Shown here piece after piece: positions 24,946 to 33,519 of a stretch of 64,000 nt of DNA (within the stretch, counting starts at the first letter, position 1; every line of letters starts with the position of its first letter). This DNA comes from JBJXHN01 sp046233135 (GTDB lineage Bacteria; Pseudomonadota; Alphaproteobacteria; Rhodospirillales; Rhodospirillaceae): assembly GCA_046233135.1 (NCBI GenBank), contig JBJXHN010000003.1:62001-126000 (forward strand). The letters run 5' to 3'. The notes below the pieces were generated by a model. That model saw only the letters and a list, made by a program, of their open reading frames with translations. It ran no database searches and had not been told where the DNA came from. The position numbers and the translations under genes are program-made.

Positions 24946-25054
24946 CCAGTCGAAGTGTCCGTCGGAGAACGGAACAGGGGCACCCGACACGAAAGCGCGC
25001 CGGGCATCCATTTGCGCGGACGGCCGCGATGCGGCCCGTCCGCGCCAAGCCTCG

Positions 25055-26962
25055 TCAGCTCGCGCGGCTGCGCGCCAGACCGATGCCTTCCAGCGCCTCT
25101 TCGATTTCCGGCAGGATGCCGGGATCGTCGATGGTAGCGGGCATCTTGTAATCCTGGTTATCGGCGATCTTCTGCATGGTGCCACGCAAGATCTTGCCGG
25201 AACGGGTCTTGGGCAGGCGGTGCACAACCACCGTCTGTTTGTAGGCCGCGACAGGACCGATCTGGTCCCGCACCATCGCGGCGCATTCCTTGGCGATCTG
25301 TTCGGGCGCGGTGGTGATGCCGGCCTTCAGGCAAACGAAGCCCAACGGCACCTGGCCCTTCAACTCATCGGCCACACCGATCACCGCGCATTCGGCCACG
25401 GCCGGATGCTGGGCCAGCACTTCTTCCATCGCCCCCGTCGAAAGCCGGTGGCCGGCGACGTTGATGATATCGTCGGTGCGGGTCATCACATAGATGTAGC
25501 CCTGATCGTCAATGAAGCCCGCATCACCGGTCTTGTAGTAGCCCGGATAGTCGGTCAGATAGGCCTGACGGAAACGCGCTTCCGCGTTCCACAGGGTCGG
25601 CAGGGTGCCCGGAGGCAGCGGCAGCTTGCAGACCAGGGCGCCGATCTGGCCCGGCTCCACCTGCTTGCAGTTGTCGTCCACCACCTGCACGTCCCAGCCC
25701 GGGGCGGCCCGGGTCGGCGAGCCGTGCTTGACCGGGAACATGTGCAGACCCAGACAGTTGGCCGCGATGGACCAGCCGGTTTCCGTCTGCCACCAGTGAT
25801 CGATCACCGGCACGTTCAGCATCTTTTCGGCCCATTGAATGGTTTCCGGGTCGCAGCGTTCGCCGGCCAGGAACAGGGCGCGGAAGCCTTCCAGATTGTA
25901 CTTGCCGATCAGCGCCCCGTCCGGATCCTCACGGCGGATGGCGCGGAAGGCCGTCGGCGCGGTGAACAGGGTGGAAATCTTGTGCTCTTCGATCATCCGC
26001 CAGAAGGTGCCCGCGTCGGGCGTGCCCACCGGCTTGCCTTCGAACACCACGGTGGTGCACCCGTGCAGCAGCGGGCCGTAGCAGATATAGGAATGGCCGA
26101 CCACCCAGCCCACATCCGACGCCGCCCAGAACACTTCGCCGGGCTTCATGTTGTAGACCGCCGACATGGTGTACTTCAGCGCCACCGCATGGCCGCCGTT
26201 GTCACGCACCACGCCCTTCGGCTGGCCGGTGGTGCCGGAGGTGTAGAGGATGTACAGCGGGTCGGTGGCAGCGACGGGCACGCAATCCCGCGGCTCGGCG
26301 GTGGCCATGGCATCCATCCAGTCGACGTCCCGGCCCGGGGTCATTTCGGCCTTGGCCTGCTCGCGCTGGAAGACCACCACGTGGTCGGGTTTGTTCTTGG
26401 CCTGATCAATGGCGCTGTCCAGCAGCGGCTTGTAGGCCACCACCCGGTTCGGCTCGATCCCGCAGGACGCCGCAACCACCACCTTCGGGGCGGAGTCATC
26501 CAGGCGGGTGGCCAGTTCGTGGGCGGCAAACCCGCCGAAGACCACAGAATGCACAGCCCCCAGGCGGGCACAGGCCAGCATCGCCACCAGGCTTTCCGGG
26601 ATCATCGGCATGTAGATGATCACCCGGTCGCCCTTGGTCACGCCCTGGGCGGCCAGCACACCGGCGAAGCGAGCGGTCTGGTCTTTCAACTCGGCGTAGG
26701 TGATGGTGCGCTTGGCGCCGGTCACCGGGCTGTCATAGATGATGGCGGCCTGTTCGGCCCGACCGTCTTCAACATGACGATCCACGGCATTGTAACAGGT
26801 GTTCAGCTCCCCGCCGCTAAACCAACGGTAGAGCGGGGCATTGGTGTCATCCAGCACCTTGTCCCAGGTCTTCGTCCAGACGATGTCCTGAGCTGCTTTG
26901 CCCCAGAAGGCTTCCTTGTCATTGATGGAGAGCGAATAGGCCTCTTCGAAAGCGTTGCCCAT
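25055..26962 (-). CDS. prpE: Propionyl-CoA synthetase
   Basis: A 635-residue ANL-superfamily ligase close to acetyl-CoA synthetase. The ATP loop LYTSGTTGQPKGVVRDNGGHAVA and the following ASDVGWVVGHSYI are signatures of PrpE-type propionyl-CoA synthetases; the C-terminal RSGKILRG contains the catalytic lysine that is often regulated by acetylation. It converts propionate, ATP and CoA to propionyl-CoA. No methylcitrate-cycle genes (prpBCD) lie beside it, so propionyl-CoA may enter the methylmalonyl route. It appears to be a single-gene transcript ending at the terminator at 24914-24945. Confidence 0.9.
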   Translation of the reverse strand: MGNAFEEAYSLSINDKEAFWGKAAQDIVWTKTWDKVLDDTNAPLYRWFSGGELNTCYNAVDRHVEDGRAEQAAIIYDSPVTGAKRTITYAELKDQTARFAGVLAAQGVTKGDRVIIYMPMIPESLVAMLACARLGAVHSVVFGGFAAHELATRLDDSAPKVVVAASCGIEPNRVVAYKPLLDSAIDQAKNKPDHVVVFQREQAKAEMTPGRDVDWMDAMATAEPRDCVPVAATDPLYILYTSGTTGQPKGVVRDNGGHAVALKYTMSAVYNMKPGEVFWAASDVGWVVGHSYICYGPLLHGCTTVVFEGKPVGTPDAGTFWRMIEEHKISTLFTAPTAFRAIRREDPDGALIGKYNLEGFRALFLAGERCDPETIQWAEKMLNVPVIDHWWQTETGWSIAANCLGLHMFPVKHGSPTRAAPGWDVQVVDDNCKQVEPGQIGALVCKLPLPPGTLPTLWNAEARFRQAYLTDYPGYYKTGDAGFIDDQGYIYVMTRTDDIINVAGHRLSTGAMEEVLAQHPAVAECAVIGVADELKGQVPLGFVCLKAGITTAPEQIAKECAAMVRDQIGPVAAYKQTVVVHRLPKTRSGKILRGTMQKIADNQDYKMPATIDDPGILPEIEEALEGIGLARSRAS

Positions 26963-27572
26963 GCGTGCGTTTCCCCTGAATTTGGTTTTGGTTTCGTGCG
27001 CGAGCTTGTTTTTCTTGGCGCGATGCTTGTCCGGCGCGGCTCGGGACCGTCCCCGAACCCCTCCCCTTCGCGCGGCGGGCGCAGTCTGCTCTAAAACGAA
27101 GCCGATTGCAAAGCCCTGTTGTACCTGTCAGCACACCAATTCCGGTTACATCAGAAAAGACTGATTCACCGGCTGGGGCAACCGGTCTTTCCCGCCGATT
27201 CGGCGCCGCTTTCAGACCGAAACCGCTATCCCGCAGCGGCCCGATACGACACAGGCCCCGCATCGTCCCGGATGCAGGGCCTGGCCCGGTGGTTCGGATG
27301 CACTGCTCGCGCAACGTGCATCCTCGTAGGGAGATGTCGCACAAACTCCGGTAGTTTCAACGATCAACCGGGGCAGGACTGCGCCGGGAGGCCCTGTCGG
27401 CCGGAAGGGTCGCGCGGAATGCGCCGGTTACGGTCTTCACGAACGCACCTCCTTTCCCCTTGTAATACCCCCTGTTTCGCTCCGAAACGCGACCCTGTGA
27501 CTCTGGGACTTTTCACCGGTCCCGTACGGTGTAACGATACGAAGTGTGGCGATGACCACTGGGCTACCAGCC
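26963..27572. other. 610-base intergenic region upstream of prpE
   Basis: No normal-length gene is supported. The left part must hold the prpE promoter; I could not pick one out with confidence. The right part has a very strong ribosome binding site with a 27-codon open frame (27357-27440, minus strand) and, before it, a perfect 6-bp hairpin GTTTCG-CTC-CGAAAC at 27474-27488. Confidence 0.4.
27357..27440 (-). CDS. Possible 27-residue small ORF with near-perfect ribosome site
   Basis: The sequence AAAGGAGGTG (27446-27455 on the minus strand) is complementary to the 16S rRNA 3' end over its whole length and stands 7 bases before a GTG codon. The frame encodes 27 residues, beginning MKTVTGAFRATLP, basic and without a membrane segment, and ends at TGA (27357-27359). 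I do not recognise it. It might be a real small protein, a leader peptide, or a chance ribosome site. It lies downstream of the YdcH gene on the same strand. Confidence 0.3.
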   Translation of the reverse strand: MKTVTGAFRATLPADRASRRSPAPVDR

Positions 27573-27737
27573 CTAGTGTTCCATGCCTCGGATCTCGTCC
27601 TTGATCCGCAGCTTCTGCCGTTTGAGGTCGCTAATCATGAAAGCATCGGGAAGAGGACGGTGCGTCTCTTCTTCCAGCCGGGCCTCGATCTCGGCGTGGC
27701 GGGCGTTCAAAGATTGAATACGAGCATCCTGACCCAT
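27573..27737 (-). CDS. YdcH/DUF465 family small protein
   Basis: The 54-residue protein matches the YdcH/DUF465 family: an N-terminal helix (ARIQSLNARHAEIEARLEEE), a turn with RPLPDAFMISDLK, and a second basic helix (KRQKLRIKDEIRGM). Members are short coiled-coil hairpins of unknown function. The ATG at 27735-27737 is preceded by GGAGGA. A second member of the family lies at 29357-29581, on the other side of pfkA. Confidence 0.85.
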   Translation of the reverse strand: MGQDARIQSLNARHAEIEARLEEETHRPLPDAFMISDLKRQKLRIKDEIRGMEH

Positions 27738-27935
27738 GGTTGGTCCTCCGTCGTTTCTATGAACTGCCCGAGTAGGCTAGCACTGCACTGGGGCGAAAAC
27801 CAGCTTTGGAGTGGCCATTTTGTGACAAATTCAGCGATTTACCCCCCACCGGTTGCCGTGCACCGCAGCAATTTTTCCCGCCGGTGGCAAGACCCCCGGC
27901 AGCGCCCAGCCATGGCCCAGCGACCGGGTGGGAAA

Positions 27936-27977
27936 ACGATACGGGGCGGCCCGGAGTTCATCCCGATCCGCCCCGTA
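27936..27977 (-). terminator. Probable terminator after pfkA
   Basis: Ten-base arms TACGGGGCGG (27940-27949) and CCGCCCCGTA (27968-27977) pair perfectly; on the minus strand the stem is followed by TCGTTTTCCC, a short U-tract. It lies 66 bases after the pfkA stop. The remaining 27738-28043 gap shows nothing else clear. Confidence 0.5.
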
Positions 27978-28043
27978 CCGAAGCCCCGAATGCGACGATC
28001 TTCCCCAGGGTTACCGCCGATTCGCGCTATGGAGCCCCTAGCC

Positions 28044-29138
28044 CTACCCCTTCTCGCCCACGTAGATCCCCAGACCCCGGGCGGAATGCACCAGAGTACC
28101 GTCCGGATCCAGACTGCGCGGACCGATGCAGACACTTTCCAGCGGCACGTCGACGATGCCGCGATTCTGCCAGGCGACCATGCGGCCGAACTTGCCCTGG
28201 GCAACCAGATCCACCGCATGCACCCCGAAGGCCGAGGCCAGCAGACGGTCACGCATGCTGGGGATCCCGCCGCGCTGCACATGGCCCAGGATGGTTTCGC
28301 GGGTTTCGGTACCGGTGATTTCGGCGATGCGTTCGGACAGATAGTGCCCAATGCCGCCATACCGGGTCTGCCCCTGGGTATAGGCGACCTGGGCGGCCTC
28401 CCCATCCTCGCGCTTCACCCCTTCGGCGACGACCACCAGGGCATGGCTGCGGCCCTGGTGCTGGACCTCGGCGATGCGCCGGGCGATGCCGTCCAGGGTG
28501 TAGGGGATTTCGGGGATCAGAATCACGTCGGCGCCGCCGGCAATGCCGGCGTTCAGGGCGATATGCCCGGCGTCGCGGCCCATGACCTCCAGGATCATCA
28601 CCCGGTGGTGGCTGGCAGCGGTGGCATACAGTCGGTCCAGCGCTTCTGTCACCACGTTGACGGCGGTGGAGAAGCCCACCGAATATTCGGTTTCGTGCAC
28701 GTCGTTGTCGATGGTCTTGGGCACCGCCACCATGCCGATGCCGCCCCGGTCGCACAACTGGCTGAGGATGCGCAGCGAGCCGTCACCGCCGATGACGATC
28801 AGTCCGTCCAGTTCCAGCCGGTTGAAGCCGTCCACGAAATCCAGCGAGCGGTCCTTGGTGCTGCCGTCGGGCAGCGGGAAGTTGAACGGGTCGCCCTTGT
28901 TGACGGTGCCCAGGATGGTGCCGCCGGCGCGCAGGATATCCAGCCCGGAGAACATGTCCAGGTCCAGTTCGCGATATCGCATGGGGCGGTCCATCAACCC
29001 CATGGTGCCATCGATGATGCCCAGCACCTTCCAGCCGTATTCGATGCGCGCGCGATGCGTTACCGCCCGGATGACGGCGTTCAGCCCGGCGCAGTCTCCG
29101 CCGCTGGTCAGCACCCCGATCCGCCTGATTTCCCCCAT
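28044..29138 (-). CDS. pfkA: 6-phosphofructokinase
   Basis: A 364-residue phosphofructokinase of the group that includes both ATP- and PPi-dependent enzymes. GVLTSGGDCAGLNAVIRA is the N-terminal substrate loop; GGDGS (Gly rather than Asp at the E. coli 104 position) favours ATP, while PKTIDND has Lys at the E. coli 124 position, as in PPi and mixed-substrate enzymes. The cofactor therefore cannot be decided from sequence, though Gly-Lys enzymes are often ATP-dependent. I took ATG 29138 (AAGGGGGAA upstream); an ATG at 29204 would add 22 unconserved residues. A terminator-like hairpin follows the gene. Confidence 0.9.
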   Translation of the reverse strand: MGEIRRIGVLTSGGDCAGLNAVIRAVTHRARIEYGWKVLGIIDGTMGLMDRPMRYRELDLDMFSGLDILRAGGTILGTVNKGDPFNFPLPDGSTKDRSLDFVDGFNRLELDGLIVIGGDGSLRILSQLCDRGGIGMVAVPKTIDNDVHETEYSVGFSTAVNVVTEALDRLYATAASHHRVMILEVMGRDAGHIALNAGIAGGADVILIPEIPYTLDGIARRIAEVQHQGRSHALVVVAEGVKREDGEAAQVAYTQGQTRYGGIGHYLSERIAEITGTETRETILGHVQRGGIPSMRDRLLASAFGVHAVDLVAQGKFGRMVAWQNRGIVDVPLESVCIGPRSLDPDGTLVHSARGLGIYVGEKG

Positions 29139-29356
29139 GGGTTCCCCCTTCTTGACGATTGTGGTCCGGTCGGTTGAGTTCGATCCCGCCGGAACGCGCG
29201 GCATCTTGCGCGGACCGACGACCTCACTGTAAGGATGGGCTCTCGGAACGCCACATCAACCTTTCCCACAGCCATACCGTTCTGGCGTGGGTTCTGCTAG
29301 TGTCATCTATGTGGCAGTCTGGAACAGCTTGGACCTCTCGCGCCCGGGTCCGAAAC

Positions 29357-29581
29357 ATGGGGAACTCGCCAGCCGTGGATGACCATGAGATCGAGGCCAT
29401 GCGCCGCCGCCTCGAAGACCTTCGCAGCGAACACCGGGACCTGGACGCCGTTATCGCCAAGATCACGGAGACCATTCCCTTTGACATGATTCAGATGCAG
29501 CGGCTGAAAAAGCGCAAGCTGTCGCTGAAGGATCAGATCACCCGCCTGGAGACCCGACTGATCCCAGACATCATCGCCTGA
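29357..29581 (+). CDS. YdcH/DUF465 family small protein
   Basis: A 74-residue protein with two helices: EIEAMRRRLEDLRSEHRDLDAVIAKI and MIQMQRLKKRKLSLKDQITRLETRLIPDI; the motif RLKKRKLSLKDQI is the YdcH/DUF465 hallmark. The ATG at 29357 was chosen because the family usually has 50-80 residues, although the ribosome site is weak; upstream in-frame codons would give a longer, unconserved N-terminus. It is divergent from pfkA. Function unknown. Confidence 0.82.
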   Translation: MGNSPAVDDHEIEAMRRRLEDLRSEHRDLDAVIAKITETIPFDMIQMQRLKKRKLSLKDQITRLETRLIPDIIA

Positions 29582-29648
29582 CCCCGATCGCCCTTCGCTG
29601 ATCCCCCTCCGCCGGTTCCGGCCAGAGGGTCCTTTCCGCCATGCTCCC

Positions 29649-30524
29649 TCACGCCCCGGATATCAGGCGCTCTTCCACGCGCGCGGCAAAAGCCGCCGGG
29701 GTTTCGAGCGGCGCGGCCACATCCGCCGACCACACCAGATCGGGGGTCAGGCCCAGGCCGCGCCAGGCAACCGGCTTCGTGCGCAGCGATGCGCACAGGG
29801 TCTCCGCCCACCGCTCCATGTCCTGCAGCAAGGCCGTGCGATCACTGTCTGTGCCGGCACGGGCCACCACCACGCTGGCCCCGCCCAAGGTCCCTGTCAC
29901 CGCCGCCAGTCCGCCCTTGGAAAGAGCAGCCACCGACACGTGCTCCAGCACCGACAGCGCCGCACTCAGACCATGGACCCGCCGCAGCCGCTCGAAATTG
30001 TCCAGATAGAGACAGATCAGGCCGACCGGCGTTTCCAGGTTTTCCCCTTCGCGCATCATCCTGCCCAAGGTTTGCAGAAAGGCACGGCGGTTGAGCACCG
30101 GAAGCACCCCGTCTCCTTCGGCCATGGCATCCGCATCGGCCACCTGATCCCGGGCACGGGCCACAGTGTCCTTCATCCGTTCCATCTCGCCCATCAGGCT
30201 TTGCACCGCCGCCTGGACCCGGTCGGACAACAGGGGGCCGGGCAGACGATCCAGCCCCGGGGGCGGCTGCACCACCGCCGGCTCACGGAATACCGGATCG
30301 GCACCATCCGCCACCGGATCGGAGGCAGGATCGGTGTGCGCGCCCCCGTCCCGCGCACCCTCATGCTCATGGCCCCGGATGTCATCCAGTGTGCGGGCGA
30401 AGGGACTGCGGCGCTGCTCGTGGCCCTGGCGGCGCCCCCCTTGGCCATCGCGCTCGCGGGCGGAATCCCGCCAGTTGACCGGGCTTATGGGACGCGGTGG
30501 GGGAATGCGATCATTCACGCTCAT
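29649..30524 (-). CDS. Degenerate GGDEF-domain protein
   Basis: The 291-residue protein has a long basic/Pro/Asp-rich, probably disordered N-terminus (1-100), a short helical region (AAVQSLMGEMERMKDTVARARDQVADAD) and a GGDEF-like domain from about 135. The entry motif is VLPVLNRRAFLQTL and the metal/substrate strand reads YLDNFERLRRVHG, but the active-site loop GGDEF is replaced by GGASV (TLGGASVVVA), so it should not make c-di-GMP. It may bind nucleotide or act as a scaffold. AGAAGGAG is 7 bases before the ATG. It is divergent from purE. Confidence 0.75.
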   Translation of the reverse strand: MSVNDRIPPPRPISPVNWRDSARERDGQGGRRQGHEQRRSPFARTLDDIRGHEHEGARDGGAHTDPASDPVADGADPVFREPAVVQPPPGLDRLPGPLLSDRVQAAVQSLMGEMERMKDTVARARDQVADADAMAEGDGVLPVLNRRAFLQTLGRMMREGENLETPVGLICLYLDNFERLRRVHGLSAALSVLEHVSVAALSKGGLAAVTGTLGGASVVVARAGTDSDRTALLQDMERWAETLCASLRTKPVAWRGLGLTPDLVWSADVAAPLETPAAFAARVEERLISGA

Positions 30525-30723
30525 GACGCGGCTCCTTCTGACCCGTGCCTGCGAAACAGAAAACCCGACAGAAACGCGTTCCGCCGAAAAGGTACCATCG
30601 CCCAATAGTCTAGCACGGCTTCTTCCGCTTTGCCCGCTCTGGCGGCAACCCTTCCCTTGCCAGGAAGGGGGGCGCTGGCCATACTCCGGCCCTTCTCGGC
30701 ACCGGAAAAGAGGACCCCGGCGA

Positions 30724-31224
30724 ATGGATAACGGCAGCACGCCGCTGGTGGGAGTGATCATGGGCAGCCAGTCCGACTGGCCGACCATGCGCCACGCCTG
30801 GGAAACCCTGGAAGCCCTGGGCATCCCAGCGGAAAAGCGGATCGTCTCTGCCCACCGGACGCCCCATCGCCTTGTGTCCTATGCCACCGAAGCGCGGCAG
30901 CGCGGATTGAAGGTGATCATTGCCGGCGCCGGCGGGGCAGCGCACCTGCCGGGCATGGTCGCCGCGATCACCCCCCTGCCCGTCTTCGGCGTACCTATCG
31001 AAAGCAAGGCCCTGAAAGGGCAGGACAGCCTGTTGTCCATCGTCCAGATGCCCGGCGGCGTGCCCGTCGGCACCCTGGCCATCGGCAAGGCCGGAGCGAT
31101 CAACGCCGCCCTGCTGGCCGGCGCCGTCATCGCCCATCTGAACCCGGCCGTCGCCGACGCCCTGGATGCCTGGCGCGCCCGCCAGACCGCGTCCGTCGCC
31201 GAAGAACCGGTGGACGAGGCCTGA
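30724..31224 (+). CDS. purE: N5-carboxyaminoimidazole ribonucleotide mutase
   Basis: A 166-residue class I PurE. VGVIMGSQSDWPTM and SAHRTPHRL are the substrate phosphate and catalytic His loops, and AGAGGAAHLPGMVAA follows as expected. It moves the carboxylate of N5-CAIR to carbon to form CAIR in purine synthesis. The partner purK begins six bases after the stop, so the two are one transcript. AGAGGA precedes the ATG at 30724; longer frames upstream overlap the divergent promoter. Confidence 0.93.
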   Translation: MDNGSTPLVGVIMGSQSDWPTMRHAWETLEALGIPAEKRIVSAHRTPHRLVSYATEARQRGLKVIIAGAGGAAHLPGMVAAITPLPVFGVPIESKALKGQDSLLSIVQMPGGVPVGTLAIGKAGAINAALLAGAVIAHLNPAVADALDAWRARQTASVAEEPVDEA

Positions 31225-31229
31225 GGACC

Positions 31230-32351
31230 ATGAGCGCACCGTCATCGTCGCAAATCTCTTGCCCCAAGGGCCGCCTGTCTCCCGGTGGCGTGCTCGGCGT
31301 TCTCGGTGGCGGGCAACTGGGGCGCATGACGGCCCTGGCCGCCGCCCGTCTGGGTATCCGCACCCACATTTTCACCCCGGAAGCCGACAGCCCCGCAAGC
31401 CAGGTGGCCGACCGCACGACGGTCGCCGACTGGACCGATACCCAGGCTCTGTCGGCCTTCGCCGCCGCGGTGGACGTGATCACCCTGGAATTCGAGAACA
31501 TCCCCGCGTCCTGCGCCGAGACCCTCGCCGCCGTCACGCCGGTGCATCCGGGGTGGAAGGTGCTGGAAACCGCCCAGAACCGCATCACCGAAAAGACCTT
31601 CTTCAACCGCATCGGCGCCGAGACCGCCCCCTGGGCTGCGGTGCACAGCGTGGCGGAACTGGAAGAGGCACTCGGACGGATCGGCCGGCCGGCGATCCTC
31701 AAGACCACCCGGCTGGGCTATGACGGCAAGGGTCAGGCCCGCCTGGGACCGGACACGGACCCGGCCGAAGCCTGGGAATCCCTGCGGACGGACGAAGCAA
31801 TCCTGGAAGGCTTCGTGGATTTCGCCTTCGAGATTTCCGTGATCGTCGCCCGGGGGCCGGACGGCGCCACCGCCGTCTACCCGCCCGCCCGCAACGCCCA
31901 CGAAGATGGCATCCTGCGGCTGTCCACCGCCCCGGCCCCCGGCCTGTCCCCGGCCTTGGCGGAACAAGCCGGTGCCCTGGCCAAGCGCGCGGCCGAGGCC
32001 CTGGACCTGGTGGGCCTGCTCGCGGTCGAGCTGTTCGTAACCGCCGACGGCCACCTGCTGGTCAACGAGATGGCGCCGCGTCCCCACAACAGTGGCCACT
32101 GGACCATGGACGGCTGCGCCTGCGACCAGTTCGAGCAGCTGGTGCGGGCCGTTGGAGGGCTGCCCCTGGGATCCACCGCCTGCCTGCGGCCCATTACCAT
32201 GACCAATCTGATCGGCGCGGAGGCGGATACCTGGCCCGCTCTGCTTGCCGAACCGGGCGCGCACTTGCATCTGTATGGCAAGATGGAAACCCGGGAGGGC
32301 CGCAAGATGGGTCACGTCAACCGGCCGGCACCAAGCCCTCCTGCGGGCTGA
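31230..32351 (+). CDS. purK: N5-carboxyaminoimidazole ribonucleotide synthase
   Basis: A 373-residue ATP-grasp enzyme. It opens with GVLGGGQLGRMTALAAARLG, the PurK hallmark, and has ILKTTRLGYDGKGQARL, LEGFVDFAFEISVIVARG and NEMAPRPHNSGHWTMDGC, the ATP-grasp and AIR-binding segments. It uses ATP and bicarbonate to carboxylate AIR, feeding PurE. It follows purE directly, and a glycosyltransferase gene begins 18 bases downstream on the same strand, suggesting read-through. Confidence 0.93.
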   Translation: MSAPSSSQISCPKGRLSPGGVLGVLGGGQLGRMTALAAARLGIRTHIFTPEADSPASQVADRTTVADWTDTQALSAFAAAVDVITLEFENIPASCAETLAAVTPVHPGWKVLETAQNRITEKTFFNRIGAETAPWAAVHSVAELEEALGRIGRPAILKTTRLGYDGKGQARLGPDTDPAEAWESLRTDEAILEGFVDFAFEISVIVARGPDGATAVYPPARNAHEDGILRLSTAPAPGLSPALAEQAGALAKRAAEALDLVGLLAVELFVTADGHLLVNEMAPRPHNSGHWTMDGCACDQFEQLVRAVGGLPLGSTACLRPITMTNLIGAEADTWPALLAEPGAHLHLYGKMETREGRKMGHVNRPAPSPPAG

Positions 32352-32369
32352 TCGACGAAGGACACAGAG

Positions 32370-33392
32370 ATGTCAGCGGAGAAGGAGTCGATCCTCATTT
32401 ACCGGATCGGGTCCATGGGCGATATCCTCGTGGCCCTGCCCTGCTTCCATGCCATCCGCCGCCGTTTCCCCGAAGCCCGCCGGCTGCTGCTGACCAATAT
32501 TCCCGTCTCGCAGTCCGCCCCGGCCCCGTTGTCGGTGCTGGGACCTGATTTTATTGACGCGGTTATTCCCTACCCCCTCGGCACCCGCTCGCCGGCGGAC
32601 CTTCTGTCGTTGATGCGGACGATCCGGACCAGTGGCGTCCGCACCGCCGTTTACCTGATGCCAGAGCGCAGTTTTCCGGCAATCTGGCGGGACTGGCTTT
32701 TCCTGCGCGCCAGTGGCATCCACACGATCCTGGGCTTCCCCGATACCGCCGACCTGCGCCGTCCCCGGTTCGACCCGGTCAGTGGTATGTGGGAGCAGGA
32801 AAGCCGGCGACTGGTCCGCTGTTGTGCGCCCTACCTTGGCCCGATCGACGTCATGGCTCCGGAGAACCTGGATCTGCGCCTGACCGCAAGCGAGCGTGCC
32901 CGGGCGAGGTCGATCCTCGCCCCTCTGGGTGATGGGGACGTGCTGGCCATCAATATGGGAGGCAAGAAGGCCTATCAGGATTGGGGGCATGCCAATTGGT
33001 GCGCCCTGATCGACCGCCTCGGTAGCATCAAAGACCGTCCGCCTGGTCTGCTCGTGGTCGGTGCACGGGACTCTGATCATGCCCGAGCCGAAGATGTGAT
33101 CAGCCACTGGCCCGGCCTCGCGATCAACGCTTGCGGCTTGCTTTCTCCCCGGGAAACGGCAGCCGCGCTCGCACGTGCCCGGTTGTTCATAGGCCATGAT
33201 ACGGGTCCCATGCATCTGGCAGGGTGCGTTGGAACACCGACCATCGGCCTGTTCGACCCCCTCTCTCCCTTGGGGGCATGGACACCGCTGGGGCAAGAAG
33301 TTACCGTGCTCTATGATTCCCGAGGTGTGTCAGCGCTCTCCGTCGAGACCGTCACTGAAGCAGCCGTGGCAATGCTACGAAAAGCAAACTGA
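32370..33392 (+). CDS. Glycosyltransferase family 9 (heptosyltransferase-like)
   Basis: A 340-residue GT-B fold protein of family GT9: ILIYRIGSMGDILVALPCFHAIRRRFPEA is the N-terminal acceptor region and LFIGHDTGPMHLAGCVGTPTIGLFDPLSP the C-terminal donor-binding motif. GT9 members add heptose or other sugars to the lipopolysaccharide core. It follows purK closely but has no obvious metabolic link with it. Exact donor is unknown. It ends about 120 bases before the pseudo-receiver gene. Confidence 0.85.
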   Translation: MSAEKESILIYRIGSMGDILVALPCFHAIRRRFPEARRLLLTNIPVSQSAPAPLSVLGPDFIDAVIPYPLGTRSPADLLSLMRTIRTSGVRTAVYLMPERSFPAIWRDWLFLRASGIHTILGFPDTADLRRPRFDPVSGMWEQESRRLVRCCAPYLGPIDVMAPENLDLRLTASERARARSILAPLGDGDVLAINMGGKKAYQDWGHANWCALIDRLGSIKDRPPGLLVVGARDSDHARAEDVISHWPGLAINACGLLSPRETAAALARARLFIGHDTGPMHLAGCVGTPTIGLFDPLSPLGAWTPLGQEVTVLYDSRGVSALSVETVTEAAVAMLRKAN

Positions 33393-33519
33393 GGCAAATG
33401 GGGGAAAAACCTCATTTCCTCTCCCTGCGCCTTTATCCATATTTTGCAACCGGCTGAATCCGGCTACAGTCCCGCCGACGTTTTGCCGCCCGGCTACCTG
33501 ATTGAAAAGGATGGATTCC

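Noticed and set aside
26963..27356. Search for a small RNA or 6S RNA in the prpE upstream gap
   Set aside because: No long imperfect hairpin with a central bubble and no flanking promoter-terminator pair could be identified.
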